A stretch of 23,872 nt of DNA. It comes from JAZGDL01 sp036477795 (GTDB taxonomy: Bacteria; Planctomycetota; Phycisphaerae; UBA1845). The notes under the pieces were generated by a model that was not told the DNA's origin, searched no databases, and saw only the letters and a program-made list of their open reading frames with translations. Location: NCBI GenBank assembly GCA_036477795.1, contig JAZGDL010000261.1, positions 1 through 23,872 on the forward strand, written 5' to 3'. This document shows, piece after piece, positions 12,803 to 20,290 of the stretch (positions within the stretch are counted from its first letter, which is position 1; each line of letters opens with the position of its first letter). A program made the translations under genes and the position numbers.

Positions 12803-13820
12803 CTATTTCATCGTCGGAGCGGGGCTCGCCGGTGCGAGCACCGGTTATTACCTGAAGCAACGCACCCGGACGACGTCGGAGGCTGCCCCCAGGGTGGTCG
12901 TCGTGGAGAAGGAAGAGCTCCCCGGGGTCCACTCTTCCGGACGCAATGCCTCTCAGATCCGGCGCCATGTGGACGATCACGCCATCGCGGAACTGGTCCG
13001 CCGGGGTGCCGACGTACTGGTTAAGGGTCAACTGGCTGAGTTCCACCGCACCGGGTCGGTCCTCATCGGCCGGGGCTCCGACGACGCCTCCGCCCACTTT
13101 CCCATGGCCCGTGGCCAGGGACTATGGTGCCCTGACGACGGCGTCATCGACGTGGCCGGTCTGCTCTCGACCTACCTGGGCGATCTTGATGTGCGCTATG
13201 GCACTGAAGTGACCGGCTGGGATGACGCGCCCCGCTCCGCCGGCAGCCCAACGGCTGCGGTCCGCTGCCCGCTACGGGTCCATACCAACCACGGAGACAT
13301 CGACACCGGCGTGCTGATCAACGCGGCGGGCGCCTGGGCCGGCATCTTGGGCAAGCTCCCGCTGACCCCCACTAACCGGCACCTCTTCATCACTCCGCCC
13401 ACCGAGGCGGTCCGCCCCGATTGGCCCTACGTTTGGGACGTCCCCAACGGGCTCTACTTCCGGCCCGAGTCCGGCGGCCTGCTCCTTTGCGCCTGTGATG
13501 AGAGCCCGGCTGAACCCGGATGCTATGACGAAGACCAAGAGGTGGCCGCCCGCCTTGAAGAGCTGGTGCGCACACTACAGCCGGGACTCGGCGAGATTCG
13601 CATCATGCGTTCCTGGGTGGGGCAGCGCACCTTCGCGGCTGATCGGCGCTTCGTGATCGGGTACGACCCGCGCGACCGGCGCATCTTTCACGTGGCGGGT
13701 CTGGGCGGCTACGGGGTCTCCACCGCCCCGGCTGTGGGTGCCCTGGCTGCCGATATGCTCCTGGACGAGAGCGGTTCGGGCCCTCACAACCCGTTTGACC
13801 CGGCACGGCTACTCGAATGA
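12792..13820 (+). CDS. FAD-dependent D-amino-acid dehydrogenase (D-arginine dehydrogenase-like)
   Basis: A 342-residue DAO-family flavoprotein. The N-terminal FAD-binding motif is DYFIVGAGLAGASTGYYLKQ with GxGxxG at residues 9-14, followed by the ribose-binding acidic VVVVEKEELPGVHSSGRNAS. The C-terminal block RTFAADRRFVIGYDPRDRRI and FHVAGLGGYGVSTAPAVG is the second FAD-contacting region. The order and wording of these motifs fit D-arginine dehydrogenase (DauA) better than glycine or sarcosine oxidase, so the likely reaction is oxidative deamination of a D-amino acid. That substrate call is from memory of the family. ATG 12792 is the only start after an in-frame stop at 12777; there is no Shine-Dalgarno, but a small ORF overlaps the start. 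A 15-residue shorter length than DauA (about 375) reflects compact loops. Confidence 0.82.
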   Translation: MDVDYFIVGAGLAGASTGYYLKQRTRTTSEAAPRVVVVEKEELPGVHSSGRNASQIRRHVDDHAIAELVRRGADVLVKGQLAEFHRTGSVLIGRGSDDASAHFPMARGQGLWCPDDGVIDVAGLLSTYLGDLDVRYGTEVTGWDDAPRSAGSPTAAVRCPLRVHTNHGDIDTGVLINAAGAWAGILGKLPLTPTNRHLFITPPTEAVRPDWPYVWDVPNGLYFRPESGGLLLCACDESPAEPGCYDEDQEVAARLEELVRTLQPGLGEIRIMRSWVGQRTFAADRRFVIGYDPRDRRIFHVAGLGGYGVSTAPAVGALAADMLLDESGSGPHNPFDPARLLE

Positions 13821-13830
13821 ACGCGTTGGT

Positions 13831-14080
13831 GCGGGTGCCCCATACCTTATCGTTCGTGTTTAGCGTTTGCGGTACAGCGATATAGCCCTGAAAGGGCGCC
13901 AGTGAATAGCCAGGGGCTGACGCCCCTGGCTACCAACTTTCGCCCCTAACGGGGCTGAGGATTGCTTCCCAGGGAACGCTAAACACGTACCCTTCTTTGA
14001 AGGTGGGGGCTGGGATACGACAAGGTTCGATGTTGGCGTGTGGATCATCGTGTCCCCCACCTCGAAACGAGGTGGGACAC
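13831..14080. repeat. Two-hairpin repeat element, copy 2, split by another element
   Basis: The left end GCGGGTGCCCC (13831-13841) and the right part from ACCCTTCTTTGAAGGTGGGG to CGAAACGAGGTGGG match the element at 3094-3200, including its spacer words TTGGCGTGTGGATCATCGTG. The left hairpin is interrupted after about 13854 by the inserted element at 13855-13987. Confidence 0.75.
13855..13987. repeat. Nested 133-bp element with perfect 13-bp terminal inverted repeats
   Basis: The ends are CGTGTTTAGCGTT (13855-13867) and AACGCTAAACACG (13975-13987), perfect inverted repeats. Inside are hairpins GCCCT-GAA-AGGGC, TAGCCAGGGGC-TGAC-GCCCCTGGCTA and GCCCC-TAAC-GGGGC. It carries no ORF and looks like a small non-autonomous (MITE-like) element. 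The flanks TACCTT and TACCCTT hint at a short target duplication. Confidence 0.8.
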
Positions 14081-14112
14081 GCGTCACCCGCGGTACCGAA
14101 TAGCGGTCCCAC

Positions 14113-16344
14113 TCAGTCTTCCCGGAGGTGCTCCTGGAAGAATGAGATGATTCGGGTGTAGAGTCGGGTGGTGACCAGCGGATCGTGGACCATGTGCGTG
14201 AACCCGGTCAGCACCAAGAAGTCGTGCTCCTTGCCGGCGCGGAACAGTGCGTCGGACATCTTCAGGCTGTGCGTGAAGTAGACGTTGTCGTCGGCGGTTC
14301 CGTGAATGATCAGCAGCGGTACCGAGAGGTCCTTGGCGTAAGTGAGGACGGAGGACTTCCGGTAGCCGTCGGCGTTTTCCTGGGGGAGTCCCAGGTAGCG
14401 CTCGGTGTAGTGGGTATCGTAGTCCTGCCAGTCAGCCACCGGGGCACCGGCGACGGCGGCGTGATAAACGTCGGGCCGGCGCATGGCGGCCATCGCGGAG
14501 AAATAGCCGCCGAAGGACCAGCCGTAGATGCCTACGCGCCTGAGATCCAACTCGGGGTATCTCTCGCCTAACGCTTTCAACGCCGCTGCCTGATCGTCCA
14601 GCGGGACATCGATCAAGTTGTTCTTGGTGATCCTTTCCCAGGCTCGGCCGCGCGACGGCGTGCCTCGGACATCGAAGGCGACCACGATAAACCCCTGGTC
14701 GGCCATCCATTGCTGGATCAGATATCGGCTGGGCGATGCCTGGACGGTCTGGTGTTCCGGCCCCCCGTAGACGTAAACGATCACCGGGTAACGCCGCGTG
14801 GAATCGAAATCGCGCGGACGAATCAGCACGGCGTGGAATTCGGGATCGCGGCCGACGGTGGTCAGCTCAATGTTGGGGATGAACGGAGGTTTCGGTCCGA
14901 CGGAACGCAATCGCCCGATTTTCGCACTGTGCACAATCTGGGCCCGTTCGCCGTCCAGCGTGTCGACGGTGTCCACGTAGACAGAGGCGTTCCGGGCGAA
15001 CGATACCGCATGAACCCCTGGTTCGTCACTAAAGCGCCTCGGAGCGTCCGATTCGAAGTTCACGCTGTAGACGTGTGTTTGCATGGGATCGTCACTTCCC
15101 AGGACGCATACAACATCGATAGTGTCAAACAGATGCACGAATCCCCGGTAGCCGAAACCGACCTCCGTCAGCGGCCCGATGAGTGGTCCGGCAGGGTCTC
15201 GCAATTCGAGTTGCCAGGCACCGTTACGCTCGGTAGTCCAGAGAAAGGCGCTGCCGTCCACGAACCAATGCGGCATGCTCTGGTCGAGGTTTAGCCATGC
15301 GTCATCCGACTCTATCAACAACGTGGACGTTTGGCCTGTTTCACGGTCGACGGAGAGAAGGGCCTGTTCGGTTTGTCGCCGGTTCTGCACCAGGATGGTC
15401 AACGGCGCGCGCTCATTCCACTTGACGGTGGCAAGATAGGGATATCGCTTACGATCCCAATTGATCCAAGTAGTGTAGCCTCCATCGACGGGTATCAGGC
15501 CTAGAGTGACGTCTGCATTCTTCTTACCGGGTCGAGGGTAAGGCCAGGTCTGCGGCGGACGCTCCGGATGCGTTGCGTCCATGATGTGCATGACCTCCAT
15601 GCCGGTAGTGTCGGTTCGCTGGTAGGCTATCGTTTTACTGTCGGGCGACCACCAATATCCGCTGCGACGTCCCATCTCTTCCTGAGCGACGAACTCAGCA
15701 AGCGCGTGCGTGACATTTTCCCCTGAGCCGGGGGTTTGAGCCCATTCCTCCCCGGTAGCGATGTCCATGACGTACAGCACGCCGTCCCGCACGCACGAGA
15801 CCAACTGGCCGTTCGGTGAGAACTTGGGGTCTATTGGATATCCATGTTCGCTCTTCAGTTCCGTGACTTGGCCGTCCGTGCGGTTGACCACGAACAGCCG
15901 CCCGGAGAGAGGCACGAGGATTCGGTCTCCGTCTTTGGATAGAACGTAGGAGGCAATTCCCGAGGCGGTTAGGCGCATGCGCTCCCGGCGGGCTCGTTCC
16001 TTCACCGATAAGTGCTCCGCGGCGCCCTTGAGAATCTGCTCCGCGGTTAGCAGCAGGCGCTCCTGCCCCGAGGCGGTATCGAACTCCCACAGATCCTGCA
16101 CCGGATCGGCAGCCTTGGAACGAAGAAACAGAACCGCACTGCCGTCGGGCACGATTTTGATGGCCCGTGGCCGGCCGAGCGAAAAGCGACGTGTTCGTGC
16201 GTATTCTTCCAGAAAGGCGGAATCCGCGATGGTCGTCGGCCTGTGGTGAGTGCCCGGTGCGGCACAACCGATCAGAACCACTAAGCTTGCGGCGAGCCCA
16301 ATCCGTCGCGTGGGACGTCTTCGTTTCGCTCTTGACACATGCAT
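14113..16344 (-). CDS. Dipeptidyl peptidase IV-like S9 family lipoprotein peptidase
   Basis: A serine peptidase of family S9B that removes N-terminal dipeptides, usually X-Pro, from peptides. The N-terminus MHVSRAKRRRPTRRIGLAAS, then LVVLIGC, is a lipoprotein signal, so the enzyme is envelope-anchored. Residues about 60-480 form the beta-propeller with the double-Glu motif QEEMGRRSGYWWSPDSKTIA (about 222), which holds the substrate N-terminus in DPP-IV. The catalytic domain has the nucleophile motif GIYGWSFGGYFSAMAA (Ser about 610), HGTADDN (Asp about 684) and GFTHMVHDP (His about 717); all three catalytic residues are present. ATG 16344 and GTG 16338 are both possible, the GTG being better spaced from GGAG. 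The frame is open to 16464, but that start would overlap dinG. Likely role: peptide scavenging. Confidence 0.93.
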   Translation of the reverse strand: MHVSRAKRRRPTRRIGLAASLVVLIGCAAPGTHHRPTTIADSAFLEEYARTRRFSLGRPRAIKIVPDGSAVLFLRSKAADPVQDLWEFDTASGQERLLLTAEQILKGAAEHLSVKERARRERMRLTASGIASYVLSKDGDRILVPLSGRLFVVNRTDGQVTELKSEHGYPIDPKFSPNGQLVSCVRDGVLYVMDIATGEEWAQTPGSGENVTHALAEFVAQEEMGRRSGYWWSPDSKTIAYQRTDTTGMEVMHIMDATHPERPPQTWPYPRPGKKNADVTLGLIPVDGGYTTWINWDRKRYPYLATVKWNERAPLTILVQNRRQTEQALLSVDRETGQTSTLLIESDDAWLNLDQSMPHWFVDGSAFLWTTERNGAWQLELRDPAGPLIGPLTEVGFGYRGFVHLFDTIDVVCVLGSDDPMQTHVYSVNFESDAPRRFSDEPGVHAVSFARNASVYVDTVDTLDGERAQIVHSAKIGRLRSVGPKPPFIPNIELTTVGRDPEFHAVLIRPRDFDSTRRYPVIVYVYGGPEHQTVQASPSRYLIQQWMADQGFIVVAFDVRGTPSRGRAWERITKNNLIDVPLDDQAAALKALGERYPELDLRRVGIYGWSFGGYFSAMAAMRRPDVYHAAVAGAPVADWQDYDTHYTERYLGLPQENADGYRKSSVLTYAKDLSVPLLIIHGTADDNVYFTHSLKMSDALFRAGKEHDFLVLTGFTHMVHDPLVTTRLYTRIISFFQEHLRED

Positions 16345-16361
16345 GCTCCAGGTCACGGGCG

Positions 16362-16379
16362 CGCGGGATGAATCCCGCG
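16362..16379. repeat. Short palindrome in the dpp/dinG intergenic region
   Basis: CGCGGGAT-GA-ATCCCGCG is a perfect 8-bp stem in the 118-bp gap between divergent genes, about 18 bp upstream of the peptidase gene. It could be an operator or another member of the window's palindromic repeats; only one copy is present here. Confidence 0.5.
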
Positions 16380-16462
16380 GCTCGGAGGGTATCGTAAAGG
16401 GATTGTGACCGCTACCGCTTGTCGTGCGGTGGCGCCGGTATCGTGGTAGGCTGACCGTCGCC

Positions 16463-18412
16463 ATGAACGCCGTTGAATTGTTGTCGCCCGGCTGCCTGAT
16501 CGCCCGGAAACTGGACCACTACGAATCCAGACCGCAGCAGGTTGAAATGGCGGCGGCGGTGGGTCGGGCCTTCGAGAACAAAGAGCACCTGATCGTCGAA
16601 GCCGGAACCGGGGTGGGCAAGACCTTTGCGTATCTGCTCCCGGCCATCGAACGGGCCATCGACCACAAGGAGCGCGTGGTGATCAGCACCCGGACCATCG
16701 CCCTGCAGGAGCAACTGGTCAACAAAGATATTCCGTTCCTGCAGTCGGCGATGCCGCAGAAGTTCTCCGCCGAACTGGTCAAAGGTCGATCGAACTACCT
16801 GGGGCTGCGCCGCCTGACCGTCGCCAGTCACAAGCAAAACCAGCTCTTTGCCGATCAGGGGCTGCGTGACGAGCTGTGGAGGATCGAAGACTGGGCCCTT
16901 GAGACCGAGGACGGATCGCTGTCCGATCTGGTGGATCAACCGGCTCCCGCGGTATGGGAGCGCGTCCGCAGCGAGCATGACAACTGCATGGGCCGGCGAT
17001 GCCCTACGTATGGCAAGTGCTTCTTTCAGCGTGCTCGCCGGCGGATCGGGCGGGCGGACATTCTGGTGGTCAATCACGCGCTGTTTTTTTCGGACCTGGC
17101 CCTGCGGGCCCAGGGCAGCGCCTTGCTGCCGGACTACGACGCGGTGGTGCTGGATGAAGCTCATTCCGTCGAGAACGTGGCCCGCGATCATTTCGGAATC
17201 AGTATCGCCGACACCCAGGTTCAGTACCTGCTCAACACCCTTCATAACGAACGCACCAGCCGCGGCGTGCTGGTGAGCTGCAAGGCGAACAAAGCCATAC
17301 GCACGGTGGCCTCAGCGCGGATGGCGGCGCGGAGCTTTTTCGAAGAGCTGACAAGCTGGCATCTTCAAAACGGCCGCAGGAATGGTCGGCTGACCAGGCC
17401 GCCGCCGATCGAACAGACCGTGGCGGAAGCGCTGCGGGATCTGGCGGTGACGCTTCGCGGGGCCCGCAGCGAAATGAAGGAAGAGAATGATCGTTTCGAG
17501 CTGACCAGCCAGTTGGAACGGGCGGAGGCGCTGGCCGATCAGATCGAGGTGTTGCTGCGGCAGGAGCACGAGGACTGGGTGTACTGGCTGGAGGTCGGTT
17601 CAGCCAGGCGACGGCGGGTCTCGCTGCACGGCCGCCCGATCGACTTGAGTGAGGTGCTGGCCGAGGCGCTCTTTGCGCGCGTTCCTAGCGTGGTGCTGAC
17701 TTCAGCCACGCTGTCGACCGGCCGGGGTAGCGGTTTCGACTACATTCGCGGGCGAATCGGTCTTTGCGAGAGTGCGGAGCTGCGGCTGGGGTCGCCGTTT
17801 GATTACCAGACACAGATGACGTTGCACGTTGAAGCGGCGCTGCCGGATCCCGGCAGGCAGGCTGAATTCGTGCCGGCGGCTTGCGACTCCATCAGCAAAT
17901 GGGTGCGCAAATCGAACGGGCGGGCCCTGGTGCTGTTCACCAGTTATGCCATGCTCAACGAGTGCGCTGATCGTCTTGAATCATTCTTTGCCGAAGCGGG
18001 CATTGATCTGCTGGTGCACGGTCGCGGGATGCACCGGTCGGCCATGCTGGAGCGATTCCGCGACGACCAGCGCAGCGTGATTTTCGGCACGGAAAGCTTC
18101 TGGGAAGGCGTTGACGTTCCCGGCGAGGCCCTGACCACGGTGATTATCGTCAAGCTGCCCTTCGCCGCGCCGGAGCGTCCCGACGTGGAGGCCCGCATCG
18201 AACATATCCGCAAGAACGGGGGCGACCCGTTCCGGGCTTTTCAGCTTCCCGAGGCTATCCTCCGCTTCAAGCAAGGTGTCGGCCGACTGATCCGAAGCAA
18301 GCGCGACCGCGGAGTGATCGTGGTGTTGGATGGGCGGGTTGTGCGGCGCCCGTACGGGCGGGCGTTCCTAAAGGCCATTCCATCCTGCCGGGTGATAGTC
18401 AAAGGGGATTGA
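16463..18412 (+). CDS. dinG: DinG/XPD-type superfamily 2 DNA helicase
   Basis: A 649-residue 5'-3' DNA helicase of the DinG family. Visible motifs are the Q-motif region YESRPQQVEMAAAVG, Walker A EAGTGVGKT (about 46-54), STRTIALQEQLV, motif II VVLDEAHSVENVA (about 228-240), LTSATLS, and the C-terminal IFGTESFWEGVDVPGEALTT and QGVGRLIRSKRDRGV. The Fe-S domain keeps three cysteines spaced C-x4-C-x5-C (175, 180, 186), as in E. coli DinG, but the first ligand position (KGRSNYLG, residue 114) is Gly instead of Cys. ATG 16463 is chosen because the longer start at 16424 adds a basic stretch not seen in the family. The stop codon lies within the first unit of a 7-bp tandem repeat. It is divergent from the peptidase gene and has no partner in the next operon. 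Confidence 0.93.
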   Translation: MNAVELLSPGCLIARKLDHYESRPQQVEMAAAVGRAFENKEHLIVEAGTGVGKTFAYLLPAIERAIDHKERVVISTRTIALQEQLVNKDIPFLQSAMPQKFSAELVKGRSNYLGLRRLTVASHKQNQLFADQGLRDELWRIEDWALETEDGSLSDLVDQPAPAVWERVRSEHDNCMGRRCPTYGKCFFQRARRRIGRADILVVNHALFFSDLALRAQGSALLPDYDAVVLDEAHSVENVARDHFGISIADTQVQYLLNTLHNERTSRGVLVSCKANKAIRTVASARMAARSFFEELTSWHLQNGRRNGRLTRPPPIEQTVAEALRDLAVTLRGARSEMKEENDRFELTSQLERAEALADQIEVLLRQEHEDWVYWLEVGSARRRRVSLHGRPIDLSEVLAEALFARVPSVVLTSATLSTGRGSGFDYIRGRIGLCESAELRLGSPFDYQTQMTLHVEAALPDPGRQAEFVPAACDSISKWVRKSNGRALVLFTSYAMLNECADRLESFFAEAGIDLLVHGRGMHRSAMLERFRDDQRSVIFGTESFWEGVDVPGEALTTVIIVKLPFAAPERPDVEARIEHIRKNGGDPFRAFQLPEAILRFKQGVGRLIRSKRDRGVIVVLDGRVVRRPYGRAFLKAIPSCRVIVKGD

Positions 18413-18469
18413 CGATTGACGATTGACGATTGACGATTGGGGATTGCGGATTGCGGATTGACGATTGAC
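18407..18469. repeat. Tandem 7-bp repeat array (nine units) beginning at the dinG stop codon
   Basis: Nine consecutive units in register: four GATTGAC, then GATTGGG, two GATTGCG and two GATTGAC. The TGA of dinG (18410-18412) lies inside the first unit, so the array extends from the gene's last codon. Confidence 0.95.
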
Positions 18470-18480
18470 GTTCTCCCCAG

Positions 18481-18600
18481 GACCGCTCCCTTACGGTCGC
18501 GGTTCTGTTCCTCTGTCCCTTCGTCCCTCCGTCCCTCCGTCCCTTCCTCTCCCTTCGTGCCTTTCTTCCCCTTCGTGCCTTGTGCGGCTAAGATAATCCC
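18481..18600. repeat. Repeat word, pyrimidine tract and start region of the next operon
   Basis: GACCGCTCCCTTACGGTCGC (18481-18500) plus GGTTCTG is one of four copies of a dispersed repeat; others are at 22080, 22197 and, inverted and diverged, near 9850-9872. It is followed by four 8-bp units (GTCCCTTC, GTCCCTCC twice, GTCCCTTC; 18515-18546) in a long pyrimidine tract. TAAGAT at 18589-18594, six bases before the ATG at 18601, may be a -10 element of a leaderless transcript; a clear -35 is not seen and there is no Shine-Dalgarno. Confidence 0.6.
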
Positions 18601-20274
18601 ATGCAATTCGATTCTCCCTTGGCTGACATGCCCGCTGCGGGCGTCTACTTCAACCTGTTCAAACTCGCGCTGGTGTTCGTTCTCTTCGTAGGCTGGACCT
18701 TGGCGATGCAGTGGGCTGATCGCGACACCGATGTGGTCAAGACGCGTCGGGAGCGGTGGAACCTGATCATGCTGGCAGGGGGGCTGACGGGATTGGCGGT
18801 GCTGTTTCTTGTGCCCTGGTCGGGTAAGACGTTCTTTTTGGGGCTGTCGTTCTGGGTACTTCTGGGTGGGGGATCGGTGCTTACTTATGTGTTTCATCGC
18901 AACGGGCGGGTGGTGCCCGATCGACGAGTGTTGACCGTCGGCCATGTCAAACGACTGCTGGCTCGGGACCGGACTGTTGATACGAAGACGTTGGACCGAG
19001 GCCAGCGGGTGCATCTGGCGGACCATGAAGGCTCCCACGTGGGCCGGCCGCAGGATCGGGCGGAATTCGAGCGGTACACCATCCTTCAGGACTTCATTTT
19101 TGACTTGCTGTGGCGACGGTCATCGGATGCGGAAATTCTGACGGGCCCGGAAAAGGTCCGTGTGGTCTACCGCATCGACGGGGTCGCCTCCGAGCGCAAT
19201 GACGCCCTGGATCCCGAGACCGCCGAACTCCTGATACCCTACATCAAGATACTTGCCGGGCTGAACCCGGAGGAGATACGGCGCCCGCAGAGAGGGTGTC
19301 TTTTCGCCGCGCTGCTTGGCGACACGGAGGAGATGGGCCGGATCAACGTCACCACATCGGGCTCGCGGCAGAGTGAACGTTTGCGCATCAAGGTCCAACA
19401 GCCCGCCAGCCGCCAGCGCCTGGACGAGTTGGGGTTGGCCCCGCAACGCTTCGAGCACCTCAAGAAGCTTATTGAAACACCCAAGGGGCTGGTGCTGCTA
19501 AGCGGCACCAGAAGCAGCGGTATCACCACGACGCAATATGCGGTCTTACGGACCCACGACGCATTCATGCAGAACATCCACATCCTGCAGCGCACGCCGT
19601 TGTATGAATTGGATAACATAACCCAGGCCCTGTACGCAGACTCCGCCGAGGGAATCAGCTACGCCCGGCAGCTTCAAAGCGTATTACGCCGTGAGCCGGA
19701 CGTGGTCGGCATCGGCGAATGCGAAGATCGCGAGACCGCTCAGGTTGCCCTGCGTGCCGCCCGGACCGGCCGAAAGATCTACATGGGCATCGAAGCCAAA
19801 AGCACGTTCGGCGCGCTCTCGCGGCTGATGAGCTATGGCGAAGACAGTAAGCTGGTCGCCGAGGCTTTGTTGGGCGTGCTCAATCAGCGCCTTGTCCGCG
19901 TGCTGTGCTCGTCATGCCGGCAGTCGTTCAAGCCGGATGAAAAGCTGCTGAAAAAGGCCAATCTTCCCGTCGACAAAATCGAAAACTTCCATCGTCCTCC
20001 CACGGAGGCGGTGTATGATCGCAAGGGCCGAGAGATTGTCTGCCAGACCTGTCAGGGCAGCGGCTACGTTGGGCGCACCGCGGTCTTCGAGGTGCTGGTC
20101 ATCGACGACAATATCCGTCAATTGATCGGGGGGGGGGCTCCCATCAAACAGATCAAGGGCCAGGCCCGTAAGAATAGGACATACTACCTTCAGGAGGAAG
20201 GCCTGTTGAAGGTGATTGACGGGACCACCAGCCTGGACGAGATCATCCGCGGGCTGCGGGATGACACGAAGTAA
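18601..20274 (+). CDS. Membrane-anchored GspE/PilB-like protein with degenerate ATPase site
   Basis: A 557-residue relative of type II secretion/type IV pilus assembly ATPases. Instead of the usual N1E domain, residues 19-97 hold about three transmembrane helices. From about 160 onward the N2E and ATPase folds are recognisable (YIKILAGLNPEEIRRPQRGC; LQSVLRREPDVVGIGECEDR). Catalytic residues are lost: the Walker A is GTRSSGIT with Ile308 in place of Lys, the Asp box QDGR is QRGC, and the His box (TLHT in the family) is GIEAK. The Walker B glutamate (GE, 373) and the zinc-binding CSSC (436-439) and CQTC (481-484) are kept, so the fold is probably intact but not ATP-hydrolysing. It is 16 bp upstream of the CvpA-like gene and surely co-transcribed with it. 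Function unknown; a scaffold or regulatory subunit is plausible. Confidence 0.85.
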   Translation: MQFDSPLADMPAAGVYFNLFKLALVFVLFVGWTLAMQWADRDTDVVKTRRERWNLIMLAGGLTGLAVLFLVPWSGKTFFLGLSFWVLLGGGSVLTYVFHRNGRVVPDRRVLTVGHVKRLLARDRTVDTKTLDRGQRVHLADHEGSHVGRPQDRAEFERYTILQDFIFDLLWRRSSDAEILTGPEKVRVVYRIDGVASERNDALDPETAELLIPYIKILAGLNPEEIRRPQRGCLFAALLGDTEEMGRINVTTSGSRQSERLRIKVQQPASRQRLDELGLAPQRFEHLKKLIETPKGLVLLSGTRSSGITTTQYAVLRTHDAFMQNIHILQRTPLYELDNITQALYADSAEGISYARQLQSVLRREPDVVGIGECEDRETAQVALRAARTGRKIYMGIEAKSTFGALSRLMSYGEDSKLVAEALLGVLNQRLVRVLCSSCRQSFKPDEKLLKKANLPVDKIENFHRPPTEAVYDRKGREIVCQTCQGSGYVGRTAVFEVLVIDDNIRQLIGGGAPIKQIKGQARKNRTYYLQEEGLLKVIDGTTSLDEIIRGLRDDTK

Positions 20275-20290
20275 GTGAGGTGACCGGCGG

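Noticed and set aside
11869..18603. Shared 12-mer GATAATCCCATG before the RHH gene and the pseudo-ATPase gene
   Set aside because: Matches of this length are expected by chance between places in a 24-kb window, and the surroundings differ.
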